From NCBI GenBank assembly GCA_028291545.1, contig JAQGHR010000130.1:1-64000 (forward strand): a stretch of DNA of 64,000 nucleotides, given 5' to 3'. A program made the position numbers and the translations under genes. This document shows, one piece after another, positions 8,536 to 17,699 of this stretch. Numbering within the stretch: the stretch's first letter is position 1; each line of letters opens with the position of its first letter. The stretch comes from Planctomycetota bacterium. GTDB taxonomy: Bacteria > Planctomycetota > Planctomycetia > Isosphaerales > Isosphaeraceae. The notes under the pieces are model-generated. The model searched no databases and was not told the DNA's origin. It saw only the letters and a program-made list of their open reading frames with translations.

Positions 8536-9429
8536 TCAATTCTTCAGGAGCTTACGGACGATCTTGAACACGTCCTCGGATGTCCAGTCCGACCCCCCGA
8601 ATCGCCTTTCCAGACGGCCATCCGGGCCGATCACCGACGTCGCCAGGTTGTGGATGATCTCGTCCTTCATCGGGCCGTAGGTCAGTCCCATCGGCTCCAC
8701 CACCTTGCGAAGCTCCTCATGCGAGGCGACCGCGAATTGCCAGAACGGCGGTTTTGCGCCTCTCAGCTTCGCATGCTTCGCCAGGACCTCGGGCGTGTCG
8801 TGCTCCGGGTCGAAGCTCACCGAGAGCAGCCGAACCTTGTCCGCTCGGCCCGGCACCGACGCGATCATTCGTGCCAGCTCGGCGAACCGCTCGTCCATCT
8901 TCGGACAGAATTCCGGCCTCGGGCAGCGCGTGAAAATGAATGTCACAATGACAACTTTACCGCGCAGGTCCGACAGCTTGAGCGGCGTCCCCTCCTGCGT
9001 CGTCATCGTGAAGTCGGGCACCAGCTCCCCCGGCTCCAGCTTGGCGACCCTGGGCCGGAGCTTCGCCTCGCTCCCGGAAAGATCGAGCGTCAGCGCCTGG
9101 GGCTCGGCGGCCTGAGTTACCTCGAACTGGATCAGCTCGGAATGACTCCCCTGGACCTTGAGGATTGCGGAGATCTTGTCGCCGACCTGGAGGCTCTCGA
9201 GCGCATCCTTGTCCTCCAGGTGGAACGGCATGGTCATCGCGACCATGTACCCGGGGATCTCCTCGTGGCGGAGGGTCACCGTCTTCGCGCCCGGATCGAC
9301 CTTCCGGACGATGCCGACGATCGGGTATTTCTTGATGGGATCGGCCGTCGTCACGGCAGTCTTCACCGTGTCCTTGCCGCACCCCGCGAGCAGGACCATC
9401 AACCCGATTGCCGCCACTCGACCGCTCAT
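8536..9429 (-). CDS. Sco/SenC-family copper chaperone lipoprotein with N-terminal CusF-like domain
   Basis: A 297-residue lipoprotein (lipobox LAGC, Cys17). Residues about 35-93 form a CusF-like copper-binding barrel (IPGYMVAMTMPFHL with methionines typical of Cu(I) ligands). Residues about 130-297 are a Sco/thioredoxin-fold domain that in the family carries copper and electrons to cytochrome oxidase CuA. The redox motif is C169-x5-C175 (TRCPRPEFCP) rather than the textbook CxxxC, and the family's distal histidine is H260 (EIIHNLATS). The ATG 9429 overlaps the creatininase stop by four bases (9426-9429). The fusion puts copper loading and delivery in one protein. Confidence 0.88.
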   Translation of the reverse strand: MSGRVAAIGLMVLLAGCGKDTVKTAVTTADPIKKYPIVGIVRKVDPGAKTVTLRHEEIPGYMVAMTMPFHLEDKDALESLQVGDKISAILKVQGSHSELIQFEVTQAAEPQALTLDLSGSEAKLRPRVAKLEPGELVPDFTMTTQEGTPLKLSDLRGKVVIVTFIFTRCPRPEFCPKMDERFAELARMIASVPGRADKVRLLSVSFDPEHDTPEVLAKHAKLRGAKPPFWQFAVASHEELRKVVEPMGLTYGPMKDEIIHNLATSVIGPDGRLERRFGGSDWTSEDVFKIVRKLLKN

Positions 9430-10220
9430 GACAGGGAGTCCTCGCCTCGGAAGGGAAACGCGTCGTCCAGAGGGCTTCCCGAGAGATCGACCAGGAACCC
9501 CGCGAGCCGTTCGACGACGATCTCGGTCAGGGTTTGCCCTTTCTTGGCGGTCCCGGGCCGAGGATCGCCCGCGCCCGAGTTGGTCGTCAGCAGATGCCAG
9601 GGACGCGTGATTTCGACCCATCCCCGATTCACCGCCTCGAACCTGGACGCCGCCATCGATCCGGGGTCGGCCCGTTCGAGGGAGACCAGCTCGGGATAAT
9701 GGGCCAGGATCATGCTCGTCTCCAGCTCACCGGCGTGGTCGCCCGCGTCCTCAAAAATCGCCTTGTGCTGATCGGAAGCTATTTTATACCAGTTGCAGAG
9801 GAAAATCTGGACGGTCGTCGACCCGTGGAGCTGCCGGAGGACCCACTTCAGGTCATTCCCACCGTGACCGTTCAGGAGCAGGCATTTGCGGACGCCGTGG
9901 GTCGCCAGCGAAGCGATGAGGTCCGTGATCACGGCGGCGACGGTGGTCGGGTTCAGGTTCATGGCCCAGGGGAACCTCATCTGGTTCGTCTCGGTCCCGT
10001 AGGGCAGGGCGGGGAGCGCGACGACTCGCGCGCCTCGCTCCCGGGCGCGGCGGCACGCCAGGTCGGCGATCGTGTCGACCTGCAGCGTGTCGGTCGCATA
10101 CGGCATGTGGAGATTGTGGGGCTCCGTCGCGCCCAGAGGCAGGACGGCGACCTCGATCGGCGGGCCCGATTTGATGTCATGATAGCTCAGGTCGCCCAGT
10201 TGCCAGGGGCGTTTCATCAT
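9426..10220 (-). CDS. Creatininase-family amidohydrolase
   Basis: A 264-residue protein of the creatininase/MftE family of zinc amidohydrolases. Metal-ligand motifs visible are LPLGATEPHNLHMPYATDT (E and H, D), NGHGGN and the late acidic AGELETSM. The family includes creatinine, guanide and peptide-tail hydrolases, so the substrate is open. ATG 10220 is chosen; a TTG five codons upstream (10235) has no better ribosome site. It overlaps the downstream Sco gene by four bases, so the two form a coupled pair, though no functional link between them is evident. Confidence 0.85.
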   Translation of the reverse strand: MMKRPWQLGDLSYHDIKSGPPIEVAVLPLGATEPHNLHMPYATDTLQVDTIADLACRRARERGARVVALPALPYGTETNQMRFPWAMNLNPTTVAAVITDLIASLATHGVRKCLLLNGHGGNDLKWVLRQLHGSTTVQIFLCNWYKIASDQHKAIFEDAGDHAGELETSMILAHYPELVSLERADPGSMAASRFEAVNRGWVEITRPWHLLTTNSGAGDPRPGTAKKGQTLTEIVVERLAGFLVDLSGSPLDDAFPFRGEDSLS

Positions 10221-10341
10221 TCGGGTCTCACGCAAGGGGATGGGGGTGTCGCGGTTGCATGCGAAAGGGCGGACCGGTACGATTCAGGAGGGCTACGAGG
10301 CCGTCATTTCTCCCTGTCAATGAACCCGGTCGGGGCTCTTC

Positions 10342-11571
10342 ATGCAAGCCTTCGAGGCGACGAACGTCTATTTCGATCAGGCGGCCAGGCTCCTGGATCT
10401 GACCGGTAACATGCGGACGATGATGATTACGCCCGACCGCGAGCTGCGGGTCGAGGTGGCCATCGAGATGGACAACGGCGAGATCGGCAACTTCATCGGC
10501 TACCGCATCCAGCACGACAACGCCCGGGGCCCCTTCAAGGGCGGCCTGCGCTACCATCCCCACGTCGATCAGGACGAATCCCGCGCCCTTGCCAGCCTCA
10601 TGACCTGGAAGACGGCCGTCGTGGACCTTCCTTATGGAGGCGCCAAGGGCGGCATGAACTGCGATCCCGCGAAGCTCTCTCGCGGGGAGCTGGAGCGGCT
10701 CACCCGGCGATTCGTCCAGCAGATCCACGACTTCATCGGTCCCCACAAGGATATTCCCGCCCCCGACATGGGCACCGACGCCCAGGTCATGGCCTGGATC
10801 TTGAACGAATACTCCAAATATCACGGCTTCCATCCCGCCTGCGTCACCGGCAAGCCGGTCGAATACCACGGTTCCGCCGGCCGTGAAGCCGCGACGGGAT
10901 ACGGGGTCATGCTCTGCACTCGCGAGATGCTCAAGCGTCAGGGCCAAACCATCGCGGGCACCACGTTCACCATCCAGGGTTATGGCAACGTCGGCAGCTT
11001 CACCGCGCGGTTCCTTCACGATCTGGGCGGGATCATCATCGGCGTCTCCGATGCCTCCGGCGCGATCCTCCGTCCCGAGGGCCTCGATATCGCCGCGCTG
11101 GAACGCCACGTCACCGTGGCTCGCCGGGTCGCCGGTTTCAAGGGCGGCGAGGTGGGGACGAACGATCAACTCCTGACGATGCCCGTCGACGTGCTGATCC
11201 CCGCCGCCCTCGGCGGCGTCTTCGACAAGACCATCGCCGAATCCGTCCAGGCCAAGCTCATCGTCGAGGCCGCCAACGGCCCCACCTGGCCCGAGGCCGA
11301 CGTCGTCTTTACCCGTCGCGGCATTCCCGTCGTCCCCGATATCCTCGCCAATGCCGGCGGCGTGATCGTCAGCTATTTCGAGTGGGTCCAGAACCTCCAG
11401 CACTTCCGCTGGCCCCTCGAACAGGTCCGCCGCGAGCAAGAAACCCGCCAGGTCGAGAGCTTCGGCAAGGTTTACGACCTCGCTCAGAAAAAGGGCGTCT
11501 CCATGCGCACCGCCGCGTTCATGCTCGCCATCAATCGCGTGGGCAGGGCGAGGGTGCTGGGGGGGATTTGA
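10342..11571 (+). CDS. gdhA: Glutamate dehydrogenase (Glu/Leu/Phe/Val family)
   Basis: A 409-residue NAD(P)-dependent glutamate dehydrogenase, linking 2-oxoglutarate plus ammonia with glutamate. Seen in order: GYRIQHDNARGPFKGGLRYH, the catalytic-lysine segment WKTAVVDLPYGGAKGG, DIPAPDMGT, then the Rossmann motif FTIQGYGNVGSFTARFLHD and the C-terminal VPDILANAGGVIVSYFEW. Length fits the hexameric 410-450-residue class. ATG 10342 is the first good start. It is a single-gene unit, divergent from the creatininase gene with 121 bases between their starts. Leucine or phenylalanine dehydrogenase is a less likely alternative given the length. Confidence 0.92.
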   Translation: MQAFEATNVYFDQAARLLDLTGNMRTMMITPDRELRVEVAIEMDNGEIGNFIGYRIQHDNARGPFKGGLRYHPHVDQDESRALASLMTWKTAVVDLPYGGAKGGMNCDPAKLSRGELERLTRRFVQQIHDFIGPHKDIPAPDMGTDAQVMAWILNEYSKYHGFHPACVTGKPVEYHGSAGREAATGYGVMLCTREMLKRQGQTIAGTTFTIQGYGNVGSFTARFLHDLGGIIIGVSDASGAILRPEGLDIAALERHVTVARRVAGFKGGEVGTNDQLLTMPVDVLIPAALGGVFDKTIAESVQAKLIVEAANGPTWPEADVVFTRRGIPVVPDILANAGGVIVSYFEWVQNLQHFRWPLEQVRREQETRQVESFGKVYDLAQKKGVSMRTAAFMLAINRVGRARVLGGI

Positions 11572-11628
11572 GGTTGTTCGTTTGGGTACGGGTGTTGGTT
11601 AATTGAACTTTGGCCGTATCGGATCCGG

Positions 11629-11805
11629 TTGGAGTCTTGCGAGTCTGAAGTCTCCCAGATCGCTGCCGATACCGGATTGGCTGAGATGCGTATCGCGGCA
11701 ATCGTTACGGGCGCACCTGGGATCGACGAAAGTGAAATGCACGCCTTCGCCCGATACTTTGGGATCGATCCAGCGTCGTTCGGGAAACATGATAAGTCGG
11801 TTTGA
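11629..11805 (+). CDS. Short ORF with XRE-type helix-turn-helix look (possible remnant)
   Basis: A 58-codon frame from TTG 11629 to TGA 11805 reads, in its middle, VSQIAADTGLAEMRIAAIV then TGAPGIDESEMHAFARYFGID. That matches the spacing of a cro/CI helix-turn-helix (helix, turn TGL, second helix, G-x-x-x, then an A-x-x-x-G-I-D tail). An internal ATG lies at 11686. The frame continues open back to the gdhA stop, with no clear ribosome site, so this may be a decayed or partial regulator rather than a live gene. Nothing else in 11572-11858 looks like a gene. Confidence 0.35.
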   Translation: MESCESEVSQIAADTGLAEMRIAAIVTGAPGIDESEMHAFARYFGIDPASFGKHDKSV

Positions 11806-11858
11806 GCTCCCTTGCCCGCTGGGGTTCAACCCCACCGGAGGAAAGAGAGGCTTTCGAA

Positions 11859-12983
11859 GTGAGGGAACCCTTACAACCCGGGCGATGGTGGCGTCGCCGA
11901 TCCCGCCTCAGCATCCGCGGCCTCATCGGGCTGGTCCTGCTCGTGGGAGGGGTTCTTGGCGGCTTGGCGTATCTCGCACGACACGCGCGAGAGCAGCAAT
12001 TGGCTGTCGCTGCGATCGAGAAGGCCGGTGGCAGTGTGACGTACGATTGGCAATGGCGGGACGGCAAGCCCTTGCAATATCCCTCCGCGCCCCCTTGGCC
12101 GAAGTGGCTGATCGATGTGGTCGGGATCGACTTCCTGAGTCGTCCCGTCGCGATCTGGCTTGGGAACAAGGGGTCTGGTGCGGACGATTCTTTGATGGTC
12201 CACGTCGGTCGGCTTGATCGTCTTGAATATCTGGTCCTCATCAATACGGCAGTGACGGACAAGGGATTAGCGCGGCTGCGCGGACTCTCCCGGCTCAAGA
12301 CGCTGAACCTGAACCAAACCGCCGTTCAAGGGCCGGGCCTTGTCCATCTCCAGAAGATGGTGAACCTTGAAGAACTCGGGCTTCCGAGGATTGCCGTTTC
12401 CGACGACGACATTGCTCCTCTCGCTGATCTCACGAAGCTGAAGAGTCTCGGGCTTTCGGGAGATCGACTCACAAACACGGGGTTGTTCCGCCTTCGCCAC
12501 ATGCGGAAGTTGGAGAGCCTGAGTCTACACAATACGAAGATTACCGACCTGGGACCGATCCGCGAAATGACGTATCTCAAGATGCTCGACGTCTACGGGT
12601 CGCCTATCAGCGACGTGGGTCTCGCACCGATCGCGGAGTGCCGCGAATTGGAAACAGTCTTCGTCCAATCAAGTCGGATCACCGGCGAGGGTCTGAGGTC
12701 GATCTCCGGTTTGCCCAAGCTGAGGGCCTTGGCGATCGCGGACACGAAGATTATGGATGCAGGCGTTCCGCACCTCCTTGGGCTCTCTCGACTCAAGTAC
12801 CTGAACCTTTCCCGGACAGATCTCACCGATGTGGGGCTGGCACGCCTTGGCGGAATGACCGAATTGCAGTCGCTCGTGATCATCAAGACGAAAGTCACTC
12901 CCAAGGGAGTCGAGATTCTGCGCGCCAGACTCCCGACAACTACGGTCATGAGCAGCCTCGCCGATATCAAGCAGCCCCAATAA
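11859..12983 (+). CDS. Membrane-anchored leucine-rich-repeat protein
   Basis: A 374-residue protein. Near the N-terminus, after several arginines, is one membrane segment (LIGLVLLVGGVLGGLAYLA). From about residue 120 to the end run roughly ten leucine-rich repeats of 23-25 residues with the pattern L-x-x-L-x-x-L-x-L-x-x-T-x-(V/I)-T/S-D-x-G-L, for instance LEYLVLINTAVTDKGLARL and LKYLNLSRTDLTDVGLARL. This tandem form is common in planctomycetes and mediates protein contacts; the partner is unknown. GTG 11859 is chosen because GGAGGAAAGAGAGG lies just upstream; a TTG at 11802 would add 19 residues. The topology would place the repeats outside the cytoplasm. Confidence 0.8.
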   Translation: MREPLQPGRWWRRRSRLSIRGLIGLVLLVGGVLGGLAYLARHAREQQLAVAAIEKAGGSVTYDWQWRDGKPLQYPSAPPWPKWLIDVVGIDFLSRPVAIWLGNKGSGADDSLMVHVGRLDRLEYLVLINTAVTDKGLARLRGLSRLKTLNLNQTAVQGPGLVHLQKMVNLEELGLPRIAVSDDDIAPLADLTKLKSLGLSGDRLTNTGLFRLRHMRKLESLSLHNTKITDLGPIREMTYLKMLDVYGSPISDVGLAPIAECRELETVFVQSSRITGEGLRSISGLPKLRALAIADTKIMDAGVPHLLGLSRLKYLNLSRTDLTDVGLARLGGMTELQSLVIIKTKVTPKGVEILRARLPTTTVMSSLADIKQPQ

Positions 12984-13037
12984 GATCAGTTGAGCCGTTT
13001 CCTGTTTCAAAAGACTCGGTAAATCTCGGGATATTTC

Positions 13038-14468
13038 ATGGACCGTCACCACACGTACGAAAACCCCCTCATCACCCGCTACGCCTCCCGCACGATGGCG
13101 ACCCTGTGGTCGGCCCAGCGGAAGCATTCGACCTGGAGGAAGCTCTGGGTGGCGCTGGCCGAGGCGGAGCGGGAGCTGGGGCTGAATATCTCGGACGCGC
13201 AGATCCGGGACATGAAGGCGAAGGTCGAGGAGATCGACTTCGACGCAGCGAGGAAGCACGAGAAGAGGCTTCGCCACGATGTGATGGCGCACGTTCACGC
13301 GTTCGGAGACGTGGTGCCGAGCGCGAGGCCGATCATTCATCTGGGGGCGACAAGCTGCTATGTGACGGACAATACGGACCTGATCCTGATCCGGGAGGGG
13401 CTGCAACACGTTCGCGACGGGTTGGTGGGGGCCATCGACGCCCTGGCCACGTTTGCGATGAGGTGGAAGGATCTGCCCTGCCTGGGTTACACGCACTTTC
13501 AGCCCGCGCAGCTCGTGACCGTCGGCAAACGGGCGACGCTGTGGTGCCATGAGCTGATGCTGGACCTGGACGAGGTCGAGCACCGATTGAGCACCTTGAA
13601 ATTCCTCGGCGTGAAGGGGACCACCGGGACGCAGGCGAGCTTCCTCGCGCTGTTCGATGGCGATCATGAGAAGGTGGAGGCGCTCGACCGCAAGGTGGCG
13701 GAGGCGTTCGGATTCGCGGAGACCTACAGCGTCTCGGGGCAGACCTATTCGCGAAAGGTCGATGCGCACGTCGTCGCCACGCTGGCCGGGATCGGAGAGA
13801 CGGCGCACCGGTTCGGAACGGATCTACGCCTGCTCGCCCATGAGAGGGAGATCGAAGAGCCGTTTGAGGCCGAGCAGATCGGGTCGTCGGCGATGGCATA
13901 CAAGCGCAACCCGATGCGAGCCGAGCGCATGTGCTCGCTCGCGAGGTTCGCGATGGGGATGACGGCCCCCGCCTCGCAAACGGCGGCGACGCAATGGCTG
14001 GAGAGGACGCTCGACGATAGCGCCGTGCGGAGGCTGTTCCTGCCGCAAGCGTTCATGGCGATCGACGCCGTCCTGACGCTCTACCTGAACGTCGTGCCCG
14101 GGATGGTCGTCTATCCGAACGTGATCGCGAAGCACGTCGCCGAGGAGCTTCCGTTCATGGCGACGGAGAACCTCATGATGGCCGCCGTTCAGGCCGGCGG
14201 CGATCGTCAGGACGTACATGAGCGCGTTCGCACCCACTCCCACGCGGCCGGCGCGAGGATCAAGGGCGAAGGGGCGACGAACGACCTCCTGGATCGCCTT
14301 CGCGCGGACGGAGCGTTCGCCGGGATTGACATCGCCGCCGTCATGGACCCGGCGAATTTTGTCGGCCGCTCACCCCAGCAGGTCGAGGCGTTCGTGGCCG
14401 AGCAGGTCGAGCCGATCCGCCGGAAATATCCGGCGGCGCTGAGCCAGAGTCGGGACGTCGATGTCTGA
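13038..14468 (+). CDS. purB: Adenylosuccinate lyase
   Basis: A 476-residue enzyme of the fumarase/aspartase superfamily that releases fumarate from SAICAR and from adenylosuccinate in purine synthesis. Seen are [21 protein letters not shown]-region equivalent [15 protein letters not shown] and the superfamily signature [17 protein letters not shown] with the catalytic-loop serines, followed by the C-terminal helical domain. Length matches the PurB class of human type (about 480 residues) rather than the shorter Bacillus form. ATG 13038 starts 55 bases after the LRR gene. No other purine gene is adjacent. Confidence 0.92.
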   Translation: MDRHHTYENPLITRYASRTMATLWSAQRKHSTWRKLWVALAEAERELGLNISDAQIRDMKAKVEEIDFDAARKHEKRLRHDVMAHVHAFGDVVPSARPIIHLGATSCYVTDNTDLILIREGLQHVRDGLVGAIDALATFAMRWKDLPCLGYTHFQPAQLVTVGKRATLWCHELMLDLDEVEHRLSTLKFLGVKGTTGTQASFLALFDGDHEKVEALDRKVAEAFGFAETYSVSGQTYSRKVDAHVVATLAGIGETAHRFGTDLRLLAHEREIEEPFEAEQIGSSAMAYKRNPMRAERMCSLARFAMGMTAPASQTAATQWLERTLDDSAVRRLFLPQAFMAIDAVLTLYLNVVPGMVVYPNVIAKHVAEELPFMATENLMMAAVQAGGDRQDVHERVRTHSHAAGARIKGEGATNDLLDRLRADGAFAGIDIAAVMDPANFVGRSPQQVEAFVAEQVEPIRRKYPAALSQSRDVDV

Positions 14469-14474
14469 TCCGAG

Positions 14475-14488
14475 CGAGCCCGGGCTCG
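14475..14488. terminator. Perfect palindrome at the purB/rpsU convergent junction
   Basis: CGAGCCCGGGCTCG is a 14-base perfect palindrome in the 68-base gap between the purB and rpsU stops. It can fold into a short five-pair stem with a CCGG loop on either strand. It is weaker than the other junction hairpins in the window. Confidence 0.35.
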
Positions 14489-14536
14489 TCGACCGCGACT
14501 CTCTCGTCTTGGAACATGGGCCGGCTGGCTGCCCGA

Positions 14537-14725
14537 TCAAACTCGGGCGGCCTGACGGGCCTTGCGGAGCCGCTTGAGCTCCTCGCGTCGGCGGCGTTCG
14601 CTGGGCTTCTCGTAATAGGCTTTGCGACGCATTTCTTTCCGAAGTCCGCTGCGCTCGCAGAGCTTGCGGAATCGACGAACGGCATCCTGGATCGACTCGC
14701 CGGAACGTACCCTAAGCTTCACCAC
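14537..14725 (-). CDS. rpsU: 30S ribosomal protein bS21
   Basis: A 62-residue, strongly basic protein that matches bS21 along its length: [20 protein letters not shown], then the [20 protein letters not shown] segment and an Arg/Lys-rich tail. bS21 sits near the anti-Shine-Dalgarno helix on the 30S platform. The start is GTG at 14725 (a second GTG follows directly), with GGGGG upstream; the frame continues 42 codons further to an ATG at 14851 but that stretch does not resemble the family. Confidence 0.9.
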   Translation of the reverse strand: MVKLRVRSGESIQDAVRRFRKLCERSGLRKEMRRKAYYEKPSERRRREELKRLRKARQAARV

Positions 14726-15169
14726 AACCCGGACCCCCGCGTGAAGAAGGCTAGCCTGTTCGAAAAAACGCAATCGGTACGCGATCAAGCAAACGCACCG
14801 AAGTCGGTGGCACGGCCCCGCAAAGGGGTATCGGCTCCGCCCGGACGTCACAATCGCGGGAAGACGATCAGAATACCCGATCTCGGCCCCCCCGCCAAGC
14901 CCCGGCCCGAAGATTCTCGCTGCCGGGCGTTCCCCGGGTCGTTCCCGATATTTCGCGGGACTCCGCGAAACGCTATGGTCTGAGCATGAAACGGTTCAAC
15001 CTCCGAGTCTGCAATAATCTCCCTTCGGTCGCCGCCCGATGGCTTGACGGATGAAGCCGGAGGCCGTAAATTTGTGGTTTCCGATCGGGCTGGTGCTGGA
15101 TTCCCTCTACGGCAGCGCGCCGAGCCCGCTCCGCGATCTTGATCTCGTTCGTCCGAGGACCTCGCGTTC
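14726..15169. promoter_or_regulatory. Divergent promoter region of rpsU and rpsR
   Basis: This 444-base region separates the divergent ribosomal-protein genes rpsU (minus) and rpsR (plus). I see no credible gene; the open frames in it are high-GC shadows. A hairpin-forming segment gcgggactccgc lies near 14956. It presumably holds both promoters and the rpsR leader. Confidence 0.35.
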
Positions 15170-15448
15170 ATGCCCCGCAAAAAATTCGGCCGCAACCGTA
15201 AGAATCGTTGCCGCTTCTGCACCCCCGAAGGCTGCCCCAGGCCGGCCTACGTCGATTACAAGGACGTTGGCTTGTTGAAGAAGCTCTGCACCAACCAGAG
15301 CAAGATGTTCTCCCGCAAACGGAGCGGCAACTGCGCGGCCTTCCAGCGCGCCTCGAGCGATGCCGTCAAGCGGGCTCGCCAAAGAGAGGCGATTCGGCGA
15401 ATAGCCTACTTGAGAAATGCCTTGAACTGCGCATCGAGCGTCGTGTAG
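15170..15448 (+). CDS. rpsR: 30S ribosomal protein bS18 with altered C-terminus
   Basis: A 92-residue protein. The N-terminal two thirds fit bS18: RKKFGRNRKNRCRFC, with CxxC plus a third cysteine (CTPEGC) as a zinc-ribbon-type C+ paralogue, VDYKDVGLLKKLCT, and NCAAFQRASSDAVKRARQ. The usual ending IALLPY is missing and replaced by EAIRRIAYLRNALNCASSVV. The last 43 bases overlap the 3' end of the convergent DUF1570 gene, so a mutated stop or frameshift near the end may have lengthened it. ATG 15170 is clear. Confidence 0.85.
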   Translation: MPRKKFGRNRKNRCRFCTPEGCPRPAYVDYKDVGLLKKLCTNQSKMFSRKRSGNCAAFQRASSDAVKRARQREAIRRIAYLRNALNCASSVV

Positions 15449-16938
15449 GGGACGCCCAGGCGCCCGGAGAGCGGCGTCTTGAGCTTGCCGCGGTAGGCGT
15501 CGGCAACGTAGTCAAGGAAGGCCTCGCGATAGGTCCGGTTCTCTCCATTCAGGAAGAACGCCGTCAGGGCCATCGCCTGGGCGTAGTTGCGATACACGTC
15601 CTGCGGATCGCCGAACGCAGCCTTATCCATCTCGACGAATTTGGCGAGCGGCACGTATTCGCCGTTCACGATCAGCTTTTCTCTGGCCTGCTCGATCCGG
15701 GGACCGACGAGGCCGCCGACCAGGAGCGTGCCGTCCTCCTGCGCTTCCAGCGTCTCGAAGTAAGTCCCGAGTCCCTCCCAGATCCAGTAATTGGACGGGA
15801 GGGAGTCCACGTTCGACTTACCGGCCATCTCGAAGAGGATCTGATGCGACGCCTCGTGATAGAGCGTCGAATGTGCCGCGATGGGATTCTCAAGGTCGCG
15901 ATAGAAGTAGCTGCGGGGCTTGGCCTTGGCGAATCGCCTGGCCTCGGAAGGCGGCATGTAATAGCCCAGGCTGATGTCTTCATTCAGGCCGAACTGGTCC
16001 TTGAGGAACTGCACGTATTCGGGCCGCCTGGCGAAGTAGTAGACCTCGAACTTCTTGTCGGCGGCCACCGGCTTCTGGGTCGGTTTCGCGAATCGGATCG
16101 CCAGCGGTAATCGCTCCGCGCCGATCACGTCGGCGAACTGGGAGAGGAACATCTCCTGAAACCCTTCCAGGCGGCGCCCGAAGACGATGGATTCCGCGAG
16201 GGGGACGTTGGTCCGGATCTCGAAGTGGGGAGCGGTCTTGATCTGCCATCCGCGCGAAAACTCCTCCCGCTTCGCGTCGGCGGCTTCGGCCGGGAGCCAG
16301 CTCACGGGCTTGCCACTGGAGCTGAAGTCGCCGGGAAGCTCGCCGCGATCGAGGTGCGGCGCCCAGTCGGCCAGGACCCAGTCGAATTTGGGGTGCAGGA
16401 CATAGCCTTTCTCCAGCAAGCCGAGGGCGTGCGGAGTGGCCCAACCGCCCTTGTAGGGGAGAAATCCGATCAGACGGCGGGCCTCTGCATGGTTCGGATC
16501 CCGATCGAGGACGGCTCGCAAGCACGCATCCGCCAGCGCGAAGCGATGGACGCCCGGTGCGGCGGCCCGGCCGGCGAGCTTGAACAGGCTCCTGGCGCTC
16601 GTCTCGCGAATCGTTCTTGCCCGTTCGGGAAGGCCTGACGCGGCGGACACGGGCACGTTGGCCAGCCCTCGGCCGAGCTTGGGGACATACTCCGGGAGCG
16701 GTCGGAAACGGATGGGGCCGGAGCCTGCGTCGGGCTCAATTAACGCGCGAACGGTCCTGGATTCGGCGGTCTTGCCTTCCATGTCGAGCGTGGTGGCGAG
16801 CGCCTCCAGATCGGTGCGCTCGGCGGCGAGAACCGCCTGGAATTCCGCATGCAAGGCTCGGGACGCCGCCGCACCGGAGTTAGCCGCGGGGGCCAGAAGG
16901 ACGCCACTGAGGACCGTGAACCAGAGGACCGGAATCAT
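15406..16938 (-). CDS. Secreted DUF1570-type zinc-metallopeptidase-like protein
   Basis: A 510-residue exported protein with a signal peptide (IPVLWFTVLSGVLLAPAANS). A TPR-like middle region (about 110-180) precedes a peptidase-like domain with HEASH at 361-365 (an HExxH zinc site), and the third-ligand motif WEGLGTYFE with Glu388, the gluzincin pattern seen in planctomycete DUF1570 proteins. The segment around 235-330 (APHFEIRTNVP...) fits the same family. ATG 16938 is chosen because AGGAGG lies about nine bases upstream; another ATG at 16962 adds eight residues. The substrate is unknown. Its 3' end overlaps rpsR by 43 bases. Confidence 0.83.
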   Translation of the reverse strand: MIPVLWFTVLSGVLLAPAANSGAAASRALHAEFQAVLAAERTDLEALATTLDMEGKTAESRTVRALIEPDAGSGPIRFRPLPEYVPKLGRGLANVPVSAASGLPERARTIRETSARSLFKLAGRAAAPGVHRFALADACLRAVLDRDPNHAEARRLIGFLPYKGGWATPHALGLLEKGYVLHPKFDWVLADWAPHLDRGELPGDFSSSGKPVSWLPAEAADAKREEFSRGWQIKTAPHFEIRTNVPLAESIVFGRRLEGFQEMFLSQFADVIGAERLPLAIRFAKPTQKPVAADKKFEVYYFARRPEYVQFLKDQFGLNEDISLGYYMPPSEARRFAKAKPRSYFYRDLENPIAAHSTLYHEASHQILFEMAGKSNVDSLPSNYWIWEGLGTYFETLEAQEDGTLLVGGLVGPRIEQAREKLIVNGEYVPLAKFVEMDKAAFGDPQDVYRNYAQAMALTAFFLNGENRTYREAFLDYVADAYRGKLKTPLSGRLGVPYTTLDAQFKAFLK

Positions 16939-17070
16939 TCTCGATCGCCTCCTGAAGACCATCGTCCCACGGATCGGTCTGGACCTTCCGGCGACTCCGG
17001 CGCAGAATGCCGGCCCGAAGTCGGCCCATCGTTTCGCGAAGCGTTGCCTCGTATCACGGAGTATCGCGCC

Positions 17071-17613
17071 ATGACGGCCCGTCGTCCACCGGTTTCGTTC
17101 GGGATTGTGTTGCTCGCGGGCGTCGGCATCGGATGGGGCCTGGCCTCAAGAAACGCTCCCAAGCTGCTCGCCAACGGCGCCGATCGCTGGGGCGACCGGG
17201 CCCTTGCGGCGGGGCCGATCGCCGTGGAGATGACCGCCGACAAGATCCCCATTGCTCAAGACGCGCTGTATTACCTCAATTATTCGACCGGGAAACTACT
17301 CTCCACGATCCCCACCTATCAACAGACGGTCTCGGGCACGCAGGTCTTCACGGAATTCGCCGAGCGTGACCTGATTGCGGATTTCGGCATCAAGCCGGGC
17401 ATGAATCCGCATTTCCTGATGACCACTGGCAGCCTCGGGATGCGAAGCGCGGGCTGGTCGCCCCTCTTCGTCGTCGAGACCGAGAGCGGCCAGGTCGCGA
17501 CTTACAAGGTGACCGCCCAGTCCACGCCGGGCTCGACCCGCCCCAGCTTCCAGCTTCTCGACCGCCATACCGACGCACGCCTGGGTCGAGCGATCACCGC
17601 GGGATCGCGTTAG
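17071..17613 (+). CDS. Hypothetical exported protein
   Basis: A 180-residue protein with an N-terminal signal or anchor (SFGIVLLAGVGIGWGLA). The remainder is beta-rich (AVEMTADKIPIAQDALYYLNYSTGKLLSTIP, then SPLFVVETESGQVATYKV) with no catalytic motif I recognise. It starts at ATG 17071, divergent from the DUF1570 gene with 132 bases between their starts. Its 3' end faces the CvpA-like gene across the long inverted repeat at 17700-17772. Function unknown. Confidence 0.7.
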   Translation: MTARRPPVSFGIVLLAGVGIGWGLASRNAPKLLANGADRWGDRALAAGPIAVEMTADKIPIAQDALYYLNYSTGKLLSTIPTYQQTVSGTQVFTEFAERDLIADFGIKPGMNPHFLMTTGSLGMRSAGWSPLFVVETESGQVATYKVTAQSTPGSTRPSFQLLDRHTDARLGRAITAGSR

Positions 17614-17699
17614 CGCGGCCCGCTCTGGATCGTCGACTCTGACCCCGTCGTGTACGCCTATGAGGGTGTCGGAAGGAGTCCGGAGAGAAGTTCCTGCCA

